DNA of 64,000 nt. Origin: Streptomyces sp. JH34. GTDB taxonomy: Bacteria; Actinomycetota; Actinomycetes; Streptomycetales; Streptomycetaceae. The stretch is from NCBI RefSeq assembly GCF_029428875.1, contig NZ_JAJSOO010000001.1, positions 1,240,001 through 1,304,000 on the forward strand. Direction: 5' to 3'. The notes beneath the pieces were generated by a model. It ran no database searches, was not told the DNA's origin, and saw nothing but the letters and a program-made list of their open reading frames with translations. A program made the position numbers and the translations under genes. Each line of letters opens with the position of its first letter. Positions within the stretch are counted from its first letter, which is position 1. Positions 50,443-59,642 of the stretch are shown piece after piece.

Positions 50443-51468
50443 TCAGGGGCGCCCGCGCGCCGGGACCTCCTCGCCCGGCGGCACCGGGCCCGGCGGGGTG
50501 CCGTCGCCGAACGGCCGTCCGCCCAGCTGCTCCCGGTGGTGCGGGGTGAGCCAGCCCGTCAGGTCGGGTCCGAGCGGCACGATGCCGGTCGGGTTGATCC
50601 CGGTGTGCACCTGGTAGTAGTGCCGCTTGATGTGGTCGAAGTCGACGGTGTCGCCGAAGCCGGGGGTCTGGTAGAGGTCGCGGACGTACGCCCACAGGAC
50701 GGGGTCCTCGGCCAGTTTCGCGCGGTTGCACTTGAAGTGCCCGTGGTAGACCGCGTCGAAGCGCACCAGGGTGGTGAACAGCCGGATGTCCGCCTCGGTG
50801 ATCGTGTCCCCGACCAGGTAGCGCTGACCGGCGAGGCGTTCGGAGACCAGGTCGAGGCGGCGGAACACGTCGACGTACGCGGCCTCGTACTCGCCCTGCC
50901 CGGAGGCGAACCCCGCACGGTAGACCCCGTTGTTGACGTCCCTGTAGACGCCGTCCATCACGCTGTCGATCTCGTCGCGCAGCCGCTCCGGGTAGAGGTC
51001 GGGGGCCCCGGGGCGGTGCAGGGCGGACCATTCGGTGGCCAGGTCCAGCGTGATCTGCTGGTAGTCGTTCGTCACCAGGGCACGGGTGGGTACGTCGACG
51101 ATCGCGGGCACGCTGACCCCGCCGGGGTAGCCGCGCTCCCGTGCGTCGTAGGCCTCACTGAGGTAACCGATTCCGAGCACCGGGTCCTTGCCGCCCTCGT
51201 CGAGGGTGAAGCGCCAGCTGCGGTCGTCCTGGACGGGGTCGGCGACGGCCAGGGAGAGCGCTGGTTCCAGGCCGAGCAGCCGGCGTGAGATCAGGGCCCT
51301 GCTCGCCCAGGGGCAGGCCCGGCTGACCACCAGGCGGTAGCGCCCTGCCTCGACGGGCCAGCCGTCGCGGCCGTCCGCGGTGACGCGGTCGGCGAAGTGG
51401 CTGCGGGAGCGCTTGAAGGGTTTGTGGCCGTACGAGCGGTTTCCGTCCTGGCCCTCGGTGTCGCTCAT
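50443..51468 (-). CDS. Glutathionyl-hydroquinone reductase-like (Xi-class GST, YqjG/ECM4)
   Basis: Protein of 341 residues, N-terminal thioredoxin-like domain with the Xi-class CPWA motif (Cys52; VVSRACPWASRALI) and a helical C-terminal domain with RFDAVYHGHFKCNRAKL. The enzyme removes thiols from conjugated hydroquinones. Actinobacteria use mycothiol instead of glutathione, so mycothionyl-hydroquinone is the likely substrate here. It is coupled to the MFS gene by a 4-bp overlap, so a joint role in quinone or drug detoxification and export is plausible. Confidence 0.92.
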   Translation of the reverse strand: MSDTEGQDGNRSYGHKPFKRSRSHFADRVTADGRDGWPVEAGRYRLVVSRACPWASRALISRRLLGLEPALSLAVADPVQDDRSWRFTLDEGGKDPVLGIGYLSEAYDARERGYPGGVSVPAIVDVPTRALVTNDYQQITLDLATEWSALHRPGAPDLYPERLRDEIDSVMDGVYRDVNNGVYRAGFASGQGEYEAAYVDVFRRLDLVSERLAGQRYLVGDTITEADIRLFTTLVRFDAVYHGHFKCNRAKLAEDPVLWAYVRDLYQTPGFGDTVDFDHIKRHYYQVHTGINPTGIVPLGPDLTGWLTPHHREQLGGRPFGDGTPPGPVPPGEEVPARGRP

Positions 51469-52961
51469 GGTGTCCTCCTCAGGGCGTCGGTGGCTTCGGA
51501 CGTATCGGGACTTCTTCTTCCCCGCCTGCCCGCCGCGACGTCCGCGAGGGCCACGATCAGGCCCGCGAGGACGAACGCGACGGACACGAGGAGCCCGTGG
51601 TCGTAGGCCGCCGCCCAGTCACCGGGGCCCAGCCGTGCGAAGAAGACCGAGCCGACGGCGGCGATCCCGATGGACGAGCCGACGCGCTGGCTGGTCTGGA
51701 GGGTTCCGCCCGCGCTGCCCGCGTTGCCGACCGGCACCTCGGACAGGGTGAGGGTCTGGTTGGGTGCGATGACGAGACCGCTCCCCAGGCCGGCCAGCAG
51801 CAGGGGGGCCGCCATCGCGAGTCCGGCGCCCCTGCCCGGCACCAGGTGTGCGGCCAGTGCGGTGAGTCCCAGTCCGACGGTCACCATGGTGAGTCCCACG
51901 ACGATGAGGGGCCGTCCGAAACGGCCGACGAGCCGGCCGCCGATGGTCGCCGACGCGCCCGCCCCCAGGGCGAAGGGCGTGATGGCGAGTCCTGCCTCCA
52001 GGGCGCTGTAGTGCAGGCCGGACTGGAGGTAGAGCGTGCTGATGAAGAAGATCGAGGTGAAGCCGGCGAAGTACAGCAGGATCATCAGACAGCCCAGCCA
52101 GAAGGACCTGAGCCGGAAGAGTGAGAGGTTCAGCACCGGCTGGACGTCCCTTCGCGCGCAGCGGGCCTCCCAGGCGACGAACGCGGTCAGCAGGACCGCG
52201 GCCACCGCCACGAGCAGCCACTTCCCGTCGCCGGGCCACTGCTGGGCCTGGACGAACGGAAGCAGCAGCGCGAGGACGCCCGCCCCGAGCAGCAGGACGC
52301 CGACGGGGTCCAGGTCGCGTGGGCGCACCCGGCTCGCCGACGGTGTGTCGGGGAGCAGGCGCCGGGCGAGCAGGAGGCAGACGATCCCGATCGGCAGGTT
52401 GACGTAGAACACCCAGCGCCATCCCTCCTGCGCCCCCGCCACCTGGATCAGGAGGCCGCCCAGGAGCGGTCCGACGGCGGTGGAGATGCCGACCACGGTG
52501 CCGAACATGCCGAAGGCCCGTCCACGCTCGCGTCCGGAGAACATCTGCTGGATCAGCGCGGAGATCTGGGGCGAGAGCAGCCCGCCCGCCGCCCCCTGGA
52601 GGAGCCGGGCGATGACGAGCCAGAGGCTGGACTGGGCGGCCCCGCAGGCCGCGGAGGCCAGGGTGAAGAGGACGAGCCCCGCCATGAACACCGCGCGCCG
52701 GCCCCGTGCGTCGCCGAGGCGCCCGCCGGGGACGAGGACGAGGCCGAAGGCGAGCGCGTAGCCGGACAGCACCCACTGGAGGTCGGACTCCGGGGTGTCG
52801 AGGCCCTCCTTGATGGACGGCAGGGCCACATTGACGATGGAGACGTCCAGCAGCGTCATGAAGCCCGCCACCAGACAGACGGCGAGTGCACGCCAGCGAC
52901 GGGGGTCGGAGGGGCCGGGGCCGGGCTTGCCCGTGGCCTCGTGCTCCGTGCTCTCTGCCAT
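51465..52961 (-). CDS. MFS drug-resistance transporter (DHA2, 14 TM)
   Basis: Membrane exporter of 498 residues with 14 predicted helices. TM1 signature FMTLLDVSIVNVALPSIKEG (motif D1), GGRLGDARGRRAVFM (motif A), ARLLQGAAGGLLSPQ (motif B) and the motif C stretch VVGISTAVGPLLGGLLI place it in the EmrB/QacA DHA2 family. It likely exports cationic or hydrophobic drugs using protons. ATG 52961. Divergent from a glyoxalase-like resistance protein at 53090 and cotranscribed with the Xi-class GST; together they form a detoxification module. The regulator is not apparent. Confidence 0.93.
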   Translation of the reverse strand: MAESTEHEATGKPGPGPSDPRRWRALAVCLVAGFMTLLDVSIVNVALPSIKEGLDTPESDLQWVLSGYALAFGLVLVPGGRLGDARGRRAVFMAGLVLFTLASAACGAAQSSLWLVIARLLQGAAGGLLSPQISALIQQMFSGRERGRAFGMFGTVVGISTAVGPLLGGLLIQVAGAQEGWRWVFYVNLPIGIVCLLLARRLLPDTPSASRVRPRDLDPVGVLLLGAGVLALLLPFVQAQQWPGDGKWLLVAVAAVLLTAFVAWEARCARRDVQPVLNLSLFRLRSFWLGCLMILLYFAGFTSIFFISTLYLQSGLHYSALEAGLAITPFALGAGASATIGGRLVGRFGRPLIVVGLTMVTVGLGLTALAAHLVPGRGAGLAMAAPLLLAGLGSGLVIAPNQTLTLSEVPVGNAGSAGGTLQTSQRVGSSIGIAAVGSVFFARLGPGDWAAAYDHGLLVSVAFVLAGLIVALADVAAGRRGRRSPDTSEATDALRRTP

Positions 52962-53089
52962 GGTCCGCACCCTAGTTCGCGTCCGTCCGGTCCTCCTCCC
53001 GGGCGCGCCGTGCGGCCGGGGGGCGCGCCCGTCGGAGGCGGACGGTTTCGTTCCGGCGTGCCGTGCCCCATCGGGGGTAGCGATGGGGC

Positions 53090-53485
53090 ATGACTGTCGG
53101 TAAAACGAGTGTGCTGGTCCTTGACTGCGCCGAGCCGATCGAGCTCGCGGACTTCTATGCGAACCTCCTCGACGCGGAGACGCGGATCGGCAGCGATCCG
53201 GACTTCGTCGAGATCGTCGGGAACACCGGTGTGCACCTGGCCGTCCGCCGCGACCACGGCTACGCGCCGCCGAGCTGGCCACGCCCGGAGGACTCCCTGC
53301 AGGCGCATCTGCGCATCCTGGTGAGCCCCGAGGACATGGACGAGGCCGAGCGCGAGGCGATAGGTCTCGGCGCACGGCCCGTGGACACGGGGGACAGCAA
53401 CGGCGGTGCGCGTGACGTCCGGGTCTACAACGACCCGGCCGGGCACTCGTTCTCGCTGGCGGCGTTTCCCGTACTCAGGTCCTAG
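53090..53485 (+). CDS. Glyoxalase/bleomycin-resistance-like (VOC) protein
   Basis: VOC-fold protein of 131 residues with two beta-alpha-beta-beta-beta units: VLVLDCAEPIELADFYANLL, a middle VHLAVRRDHGYAPPSWPRPE segment and C-terminal VRVYNDPAGHSFSLAAF. Members bind metals or hydrophobic drugs; streptomycete copies are often drug-binding rather than enzymatic. ATG 53090. It is divergent from the DHA2 exporter (128 bp). Confidence 0.85.
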   Translation: MTVGKTSVLVLDCAEPIELADFYANLLDAETRIGSDPDFVEIVGNTGVHLAVRRDHGYAPPSWPRPEDSLQAHLRILVSPEDMDEAEREAIGLGARPVDTGDSNGGARDVRVYNDPAGHSFSLAAFPVLRS

Positions 53486-53921
53486 TGGCGGTCGGTCAGG
53501 AACACCGGGCGCGGCTTCGGGCGGGCCGTGGCGGGGGTCCCGCGGGGCCGCAGCGTCCATGACCGCGCGTGGACGGACTGCGACGTGCCGTCCGGTCCCG
53601 CGTACCTGTGGGAGGAGTCACGACCCGGCGCCGTCACCTCGGCGGGACCTCTGCGGGACCTCAGGGAAACGTCCCTGCTCGGCCCCGGTGCCCCCGATGG
53701 TCCTCGGGCCTCCGCAGGCCGTCGAGGGCGCCGCGCGCGGGGGTACCCGCGACGCGTGGCGGTGCGCGACGGCTGGTGGTGGACGGGGCCGGGTCGGGTC
53801 CGGGCCGAACTGGGGGGCGGGAGCGGGGTAATGACGCCGGGAATTAACCTCCGGTCTCTTGCCACGACGGGTCTACGCGCATAGTTTTTGGCCCCTCACT
53901 ACACTTTTGGGGGCAGTTCCC
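53486..53921 (+). other. Non-coding stretch upstream of the secreted nuclease
   Basis: 436 bp with no supported gene; readings in all frames look like low-complexity Arg/Gly/Pro noise. The 3' end turns AT-richer (CATAGTTTTTGG around 53880) and probably holds the nuclease promoter; a TTGCCA near 53859 could be its -35, although the spacing to CATAGT is short. Confidence 0.5.
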
Positions 53922-56336
53922 GTGCACATAGCCAGACCCGGCTCCGCCCTGCTGGCCGGCGCCGTCGCCGTGACCCTCTCCGTGACCGCGCTGCCCGCCG
54001 CCTTCGCGGCACCGTCGTCGTCGGCCGTCATCTCCGAGGTGTACGGCGGTGGGGGCAACTCCGGCGCGACGCTCACCCGTGACTACATCGAGCTGGCCAA
54101 CGGCGGCCCGAGCGCCTTCGGCCTGTCGGGCTTCAGCGTCCAGTACCTGCCGGGCACCCCTTCCGCCGGATCGCTGTGGCAGGTCTCCGAGCTGTCCGGC
54201 TCCGTCGCGCCGGGCGGCCGCTACCTCGTGGCCCAGGCCGCGGGTACCGGCGGCACGGTGGCCCTCCCGGCCGCCGACGCGACCGGCACGGTCGCGATGT
54301 CCGCGTCGAGCGGCACCGTCGCGCTCGTCTCCGGCACCACGCCGCTGACCTGCAGGACCGCTGCGGACTGTGCCGTCGACACCCGGATCGTCGACCTCGT
54401 CGGCTACGGCTCCGCCGTCGTGCGGGAGGGCAGCGGTGCCGTCACGGGCGCCTCTGCCACCGCCTCCGTGGCGCGCGGTGCGGCACTCGCCGACACCGAC
54501 GACAACGCCGCCGACCTGACCGCGGGCACCCCGACACCCGTCAACGCCGCCGGTGAGACCTCCGGCGGGTCCGGACCGGGCGAGCCCGGCGGCCCGACGG
54601 AGCCCGGCACGGTGCGCGTGCACGACATCCAGGGCACGACCCGTCTCTCCCCGCTCGCCGGACAGCAGGTCACCGGGGTCCCGGGCGTCGTCACCGGCGT
54701 ACGGACCAGCGGATCGCGCGGCTTCTGGATCCAGGACACCGCGCCGGACGCCGACCCGCGCACCGGCGAGGGCGTGTTCGTGTACACCGGTTCCACCGCT
54801 CCCACGGTCGCCGTCGGCGACTCGGTGCTGGTCAGCGGCAAGGTCGCCGAGTACTACCCGGCCACCGGCGCCCAGTCACTCACCCAGATCACCGCCCCGC
54901 TGACCACGGTCCTGTCCTCGGGCAACGCCCTGCCGGCGGCCGTCGTCCTCGACTCCTCCTCGGTGCCCGACGCCTATGTGCCGACGGCGGGCGGCGGTTC
55001 GGTCGAGGGCCTCGCCCTCGACCCGTCTGCGTACGCCCTCGATCTCTACGAGTCCCTCGAGGGCACCCGCGTCACGATGGCCGACACCCGGGTGACGGGT
55101 GCGACGACCGCGTACGACGAGGTCTGGGTGACGGTGAAGCCGCGGGAGAACCCCACCCGGCGCGGCGGGACCCTGTACTCCTCCTACGAGGACCAGAACA
55201 CCGGCCGCCTCAAGGTGATGTCGCTGGACGCGGCGCGGCCCGTCCCGGACGCGAACGTCGGCGACGTGCTGTCCGGCTCCACCACGGGTGTCGTCGACTA
55301 CGCGTCGTACGGCGGCTACAACGTGCAGGCCACCGAGCTGGGCACGCTGAAGGACAACGGCCTGGAACGCGAGGTGACGCGGAAGCAGAAGCGCAAGGAA
55401 CTCGCCGTCGCCACCTACAACGTCGAGAACCTCGACGCGAACGACGCGCAGGAGAAGTTCGACACGCTCGCCCACGGTGTGGCCGTCAGCCTGTCGTCCC
55501 CGGACGTCGTGTCCCTGGAGGAGATCCAGGACGACAACGGCGCGGTGAACGACGGCACCGTGGGTTCCGAGGCGACCCTGAACCGCTTCACCGACGCGAT
55601 CGTCGCGGCGGGCGGCCCCCGCTACTCGTGGCGCTACGTGGCCCCCGAGGACGGCCGGGACGGCGGCGAGCCTGGTGGCAACATCCGTAACGTCTTCCTC
55701 TTCAACCCCGACCGGGTCGACTTCGTGGACCGCGCGGGCGGCGACGCGACCACGGCGGTGAAGGCGGTGAAGACGAAGAAGGGCGCCACGCTCTCCGTCT
55801 CCCCCGGCCGGATCAACCCCACGAGCACGGCCTGGGACAGCAGCCGCAAGCCGCTGGTGGGCGAGTTCCGCTTCCGCGGCGAGTCGGTCTTCGTCATCGC
55901 CAACCACTTCGCGTCCAAGGGCGGCGACCAGTCCCTGCACGGCCGCTACCAGGAGCCGGCGCGCGGCTCGGAGACACAGCGGGTCCGGCAGGCGGCGGAG
56001 GTCAACACCTTCGTCACCTCGCTGCTGAAGGCGGACAAGTCGGCCCGGGTCGTCACGCTCGGCGACCTGAACGACTTCGCCTTCTCCCCCACCGTGCAGA
56101 CGCTGACCGCCGGCAAGGTCCTGCGGCCGCTGATCACCACACTGCCCGTGGGTGAGCAGTACAGCTACGTCTACGACGGCAACTCGCAGACGCTGGACCA
56201 CATCCTGACCAGCCCCGCCGTCAGCCGCTTCGACTACGACGTGGTGCACATCAACGCCGAGTTCGCCGACCAGGCGAGCGACCACGACCCGCAGATCGTA
56301 CGGATCGACGTGAAGGGGAAGGGCCACCGGCACTGA
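53922..56336 (+). CDS. Secreted multidomain nuclease (ExeM/NucH-like: LTD-OB-endonuclease/exonuclease/phosphatase)
   Basis: Protein of 804 residues. Signal peptide 1-30 (ALLAGAVAVTLSVTALPAAFA). A lamin-tail domain follows (about 31-190; SSAVISEVYGGGGNSGATLT). Then an OB-fold-like DNA-binding region (about 225-420; VRVHDIQGTTRLSPL) and an endonuclease/exonuclease/phosphatase domain (from about 494; ATYNVENLDAND, DVVSLEEIQDD, IANHFASKGGDQ, LGDLNDFAF, and SDHDPQIV). The catalytic Glu, Asp-Asn and His residues are present. It would degrade extracellular DNA, helping nutrient or phosphate recovery. GTG 53922. No phosphate-box was recognised. Confidence 0.92.
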   Translation: MHIARPGSALLAGAVAVTLSVTALPAAFAAPSSSAVISEVYGGGGNSGATLTRDYIELANGGPSAFGLSGFSVQYLPGTPSAGSLWQVSELSGSVAPGGRYLVAQAAGTGGTVALPAADATGTVAMSASSGTVALVSGTTPLTCRTAADCAVDTRIVDLVGYGSAVVREGSGAVTGASATASVARGAALADTDDNAADLTAGTPTPVNAAGETSGGSGPGEPGGPTEPGTVRVHDIQGTTRLSPLAGQQVTGVPGVVTGVRTSGSRGFWIQDTAPDADPRTGEGVFVYTGSTAPTVAVGDSVLVSGKVAEYYPATGAQSLTQITAPLTTVLSSGNALPAAVVLDSSSVPDAYVPTAGGGSVEGLALDPSAYALDLYESLEGTRVTMADTRVTGATTAYDEVWVTVKPRENPTRRGGTLYSSYEDQNTGRLKVMSLDAARPVPDANVGDVLSGSTTGVVDYASYGGYNVQATELGTLKDNGLEREVTRKQKRKELAVATYNVENLDANDAQEKFDTLAHGVAVSLSSPDVVSLEEIQDDNGAVNDGTVGSEATLNRFTDAIVAAGGPRYSWRYVAPEDGRDGGEPGGNIRNVFLFNPDRVDFVDRAGGDATTAVKAVKTKKGATLSVSPGRINPTSTAWDSSRKPLVGEFRFRGESVFVIANHFASKGGDQSLHGRYQEPARGSETQRVRQAAEVNTFVTSLLKADKSARVVTLGDLNDFAFSPTVQTLTAGKVLRPLITTLPVGEQYSYVYDGNSQTLDHILTSPAVSRFDYDVVHINAEFADQASDHDPQIVRIDVKGKGHRH

Positions 56337-56345
56337 CCCTCCCGG

Positions 56346-56910
56346 GTGGCGGCCCCGGCCGGGGTCGCCACCCGGACCGCGGTCCGTATCGCTACCCTCC
56401 CCCGCATGACCGCCGACGGGGTCTGCGGGCAGCCTGAGATCGAGACCGCGCCGGTCGAGCTGTACCGGGAGACGGGGGAACGGCGCTGGCCGGCCCTGGC
56501 CTCGTACCTCGTCGACCGGCGGGGCCACGGCCTGCCGGTCGACGGCGGTAAGAGCTTCCCCGGCGCGGGCTACCGGCAGGACCACGTCCCCGTGCGTGAG
56601 GCACGGACCGTCACCGGGCACGCGGTGCGCCGACTGTACCCGTCGGCCGGGGTCACCGATCTCGCCGCCGAGACGGGGGACGCCGGGCTGCGGGAGACGG
56701 CCGTGCGTCTCTGGGACGGCTGGATGAGGTGCTCCTCGACGCGAGCACCGCTCTCGAGGCGGAGCACCGCCCCGGGCTGCTCGGCGGTGTCACGGTGGTG
56801 ACGGGCGGGGGAGCTCACAGCGGTGCCGTACGCGGTGTGGGCGAACCGGGGAGCGGGGGCGATGCGGGTGTGGACGATGCGGGTGTGGATCCCCCTGGAC
56901 CGACCGCCAT
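56346..56910 (+). pseudogene. Decayed GH127 beta-L-arabinofuranosidase
   Basis: Three successive frames carry pieces of one GH127 (DUF1680) gene: MTADGVCGQPEIETAPVELY to PVREARTVTGHAVRRLYPSA and AAETGDAGLRETAVRLWDG (56406 to about 56735); HRPGLLGGVTVVTGG (about 56765-56810); and VPYAVWANRGAGAMRVW (about 56822-56875), the last matching the C-terminal end of the family. Some 350 residues containing the catalytic region are missing between pieces one and two, and there are at least two frame changes. It cannot be functional. Confidence 0.72.
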
Positions 56911-57870
56911 ACCCCGCACGCCGCCCTCGCTCCGACCGCCGCCCTCGCCACGCGTGGCCCGGGAGTCCTGACCGGCCCGGGTGCCCTGTGCCTGGTGCGG
57001 TAGCCGGGCGACCGTGCCCGGGCCGACGGGCTGGTCCGTGAGGAAGCGGGTCACGAGGGCGGCGACCTCGTCGGACCGCTCCAGCACGACCCAGTGGTCG
57101 GACTCCGGGAGGGTGAGGAAGCGGCTCCCCTCGATCGTCGCGGCGAACTCACGCTGCAGCTCGGGCGGTGTCACCGTGTCGTGCTCCCCGGCGAACACCA
57201 GCGCGGGTACGCCCGACAGCCCGCCGGAGAAGTCCGGCCGGTCCTCCAGCGCCCGCCGCAGCGAGTCGGCGGCGTGCTCCGAGTGCGCGAGCGCGTGCAG
57301 GAAGGAGCGCCGCACATAGCGCCGTGCCAGTTCCCTGCGGTGCACGTGCCGTTCCGGGTCCAGACACATCAGCCCGTCGGCGGCCATCGACGCGAAGCCC
57401 TCCGCGTCGCCCTCGGCGAGCGCCCGCGTCGCCCGGAGCCAGTACGCGCGCCGGTCCTCACCGATGTGGGTGGGGACGCCCCCGAGGACGAGCCGGGCGA
57501 CGCGCCCCGGGTCGTGCCGCGCGCAGCCGAAGGCGATGGCCGCGCCGTAGGAGAAGCCGAAGAGGTTGACCCGTGAGGCACCGAGGTCGTCGAGGATCCC
57601 GGTGACCGCGGCGCGCAGGACCGGGGCGCTGGGGCCGGGCGGCAGGGGGTCCGCCGAGCCCATGCCGGGGAGGTCGGCGGTCACCACGTCGGCGACGGGG
57701 CCGAGGTGGTCGTCCATCTGGGGCCAGCCGAACATGCCTTGCAGCGCACCGCCGATGACGAGCACCGGTTCGGTGACGGGTGCTCCGCCGGCGGCCGGGT
57801 CTCGGGGCATCAGGCGGTAGCCGTACCTCACCCCGTCCACGGTCAGCGAGCGGATGATCTCCTCGGGCAC
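56815..57870 (-). CDS. Alpha/beta hydrolase with extended low-complexity tail
   Basis: Hydrolase of 351 residues. The core fold is complete in residues 1-285: VLVIGGALQGMFGWPQ, nucleophile elbow FGFSYGAA (Ser107), VFAGEHDTV (acid) and catalytic His259 (PESDHWVVLE). The last 65 residues (after TDQPVGPGTVARL) are Gly/Ser/Pro-rich and are encoded by the antisense of the GH127 remnant, so the normal stop was probably lost. The gene is 18 bp after the ketosynthase stop and belongs to the ACP-KS operon, where it could act as a thioesterase-like release enzyme. Confidence 0.85.
   Translation of the reverse strand: MPEEIIRSLTVDGVRYGYRLMPRDPAAGGAPVTEPVLVIGGALQGMFGWPQMDDHLGPVADVVTADLPGMGSADPLPPGPSAPVLRAAVTGILDDLGASRVNLFGFSYGAAIAFGCARHDPGRVARLVLGGVPTHIGEDRRAYWLRATRALAEGDAEGFASMAADGLMCLDPERHVHRRELARRYVRRSFLHALAHSEHAADSLRRALEDRPDFSGGLSGVPALVFAGEHDTVTPPELQREFAATIEGSRFLTLPESDHWVVLERSDEVAALVTRFLTDQPVGPGTVARLPHQAQGTRAGQDSRATRGEGGGRSEGGVRGMAVGPGGSTPASSTPASPPLPGSPTPRTAPL
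56861..56890 (+). repeat. Two-copy 15-bp tandem repeat
   Basis: GATGCGGGTGTGGAC followed directly by GATGCGGGTGTGGAT. It doubles the MRVW codons at the end of the GH127 remnant and also lies in the hydrolase gene on the other strand, where it encodes the STPAS-type repeat in the tail. Confidence 0.8.
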
Positions 57871-57888
57871 GGTGCTCCTCGCTTCCCC

Positions 57889-59163
57889 TCAGGCCCTGCT
57901 GAGCACGAGCGCCGCGTTGTGACCGCCGAAGCCGAGCGACGTCTTGACGGCGTGGTCGAACGCAGCGTGCCGGGCCTCCTTGCTCACCACGTCGACGGGG
58001 ATCGCCGGGTCGGGGGCGTCGAGGTTGCCGGTCGGCGGGACGAGCTGGTGCTGGAGCGCGAGGACGGTCAGGGCGGTCTCGATCCCGCCCGCGGCACCCA
58101 GGGTGTGTCCGGTCATGGCCTTCGTCGAGGTGACGAGGGGGTGTTCACCGAGGACGCGGCGCAGCATCGTCGCCTCGATGAGGTCGTTGGCGACGGTCGA
58201 CGTCCCGTGGGCGTTGACATGGCCGATGTCGGAGGCGTCGACACCCGCGTCGGCCAGGGCGGTGCGCAGCGCGCGCTCGATGCCGAGGCCGTCGGGATCG
58301 GGGGCGACGGCGGAGTGGGCGTCGCTGGAGGCGCCGTAGCCGGCGACCCGGGCGCGGACGGTGGCGCCGCGGGCTCGCGCGTGCTCGGGCCGCTCCATGA
58401 CGAGGAGGCCGGCGCCCTCGCCGACCACGAACCCGTCGCGGTGCGTGTCGAACGGGCGGCATGCGGCGAGCGGGTCGTCACGGCGGGTGGACACGGCCCG
58501 CATCTGGCAGGCGCTGGCGATCAGCAGCCGGGAGCGGACCGACTCGGCGCCGCCCGCGACGACGATGTCGCAGGCGCCGGTGCGGAGCATCTGGTGGGCC
58601 GTGCCGATGGCCACGGTGCCCGACGAGCAGGCCGTGGACACGGCCTGGCTCGGGCCGTGCACGCCCAGGTCCATGGCGACGCTGCTGGCCGCCCCGTTGA
58701 CGACGCTCAGCGGGGCGAGCTTCGGGGAGACGCGGCGCACGCCGCGCTCGGTGAGGGTGGTGTGCTGCTCGTCGTAGAAGGGCAGGCCGCCGTGGGCCGA
58801 GCCGATGACGACGGCCACGCGGCCGCTGTCCCAGACCGAGGGGTCGAGCCCGGCGTCCGCGACCGCCTCACGGGCGGCGATCACGGCCAGCTGCGAGAAG
58901 CGGTCCATCAGGCGTTGCGCGGCGACGCCCAGGACGGCCTTCGTGTCCAGTCCGTCGACGGTGTACATGAAGTCGCAGGGCAGTCCCTCGAGTTCCGGCA
59001 GACGCGGTACCGAGGGGGCGAGCCTCGTGTCGCACACCCCCCGCCACGCCTCGGCGGCCCCGACGCCGGCGGCGGTGACCAGGCCGACACCGGTGACCGC
59101 GGCACCGAAGGGCTCGATGCCCGGCCGCCCGGACCTGCGGGCGAACGGCCCCGGGCCCGTCAC
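57889..59163 (-). CDS. Beta-ketoacyl-ACP synthase (FabF/KASII-type)
   Basis: Condensing enzyme of 424 residues with an intact Cys-His-His triad: Cys179 (STACSSG), His319 (NAHGTST) and His353 (TGHTLGAAGG), with the Lys in STKAMTGH. It elongates an acyl chain on an ACP by decarboxylative condensation. It overlaps the ACP gene by 4 bp. It does not look like the housekeeping FabF (which sits with fabD/fabH), nor like a chain-length factor. No ketoreductase, acyltransferase or cyclase is nearby, so the other steps would come from elsewhere. It probably serves a small specialised acyl product. Confidence 0.92.
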   Translation of the reverse strand: MTGPGPFARRSGRPGIEPFGAAVTGVGLVTAAGVGAAEAWRGVCDTRLAPSVPRLPELEGLPCDFMYTVDGLDTKAVLGVAAQRLMDRFSQLAVIAAREAVADAGLDPSVWDSGRVAVVIGSAHGGLPFYDEQHTTLTERGVRRVSPKLAPLSVVNGAASSVAMDLGVHGPSQAVSTACSSGTVAIGTAHQMLRTGACDIVVAGGAESVRSRLLIASACQMRAVSTRRDDPLAACRPFDTHRDGFVVGEGAGLLVMERPEHARARGATVRARVAGYGASSDAHSAVAPDPDGLGIERALRTALADAGVDASDIGHVNAHGTSTVANDLIEATMLRRVLGEHPLVTSTKAMTGHTLGAAGGIETALTVLALQHQLVPPTGNLDAPDPAIPVDVVSKEARHAAFDHAVKTSLGFGGHNAALVLSRA

Positions 59164-59393
59164 GCGCCGGCCTTGCTGTGCACGGCGGCGACCAGATGGG
59201 CGACCGTGTCACGCGACGACAGGACGACGTCCTCCAGATCGACGTCCATCCGGTCCTCGATGAGGAGCCGGAGCTCCTCCAGGGCCAGCGAGTCCAGCCG
59301 CAGCTGCCGGAGCGGCACCTCGGGCCGGATGGCCGCCGGGTCGGTTCCGAACCTGGTGACGAGCAAGGCGCTGATCTCTTCCGAGGTGCTCAT
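59160..59393 (-). CDS. Acyl carrier protein
   Basis: Protein of 77 residues with the carrier-protein helix bundle; Ser35 in LRLDSLALEE is the phosphopantetheine site (variant of the usual DSL). Acidic second half (EDRMDVDLEDVV). ATG 59393, GGAGGAG upstream. It heads the ACP-KS-hydrolase operon. A phosphopantetheinyl transferase is not in the window. Confidence 0.9.
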   Translation of the reverse strand: MSTSEEISALLVTRFGTDPAAIRPEVPLRQLRLDSLALEELRLLIEDRMDVDLEDVVLSSRDTVAHLVAAVHSKAGA

Positions 59394-59642
59394 GGGACGC
59401 TCCTCCGCTCTCGGTACGCGGTGACGCCGGCCGCGTGGGGGGTGAGATGGCCATCGGGGACGCCGGCTGCTCGGGAGGGACCCTTTATACGCCTTCCGCG
59501 CCGTGGTTCCCGACCCCGTTCCCCCGTGAGGAGGGGGGACGGCCAGGTGTGCGATTCCGCCTCGCCGAGGTGGCGGGGTGACACCATGAGCCCGGCCGTA
59601 CGGACGTACGGACACGAGGGCCCGACGGAGGACGAGGACGCC

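Noticed and set aside
54876..56621. 581-codon minus-strand frame opposite the secreted nuclease
   Set aside because: Antisense shadow of a gene with signal peptide and complete catalytic motifs.
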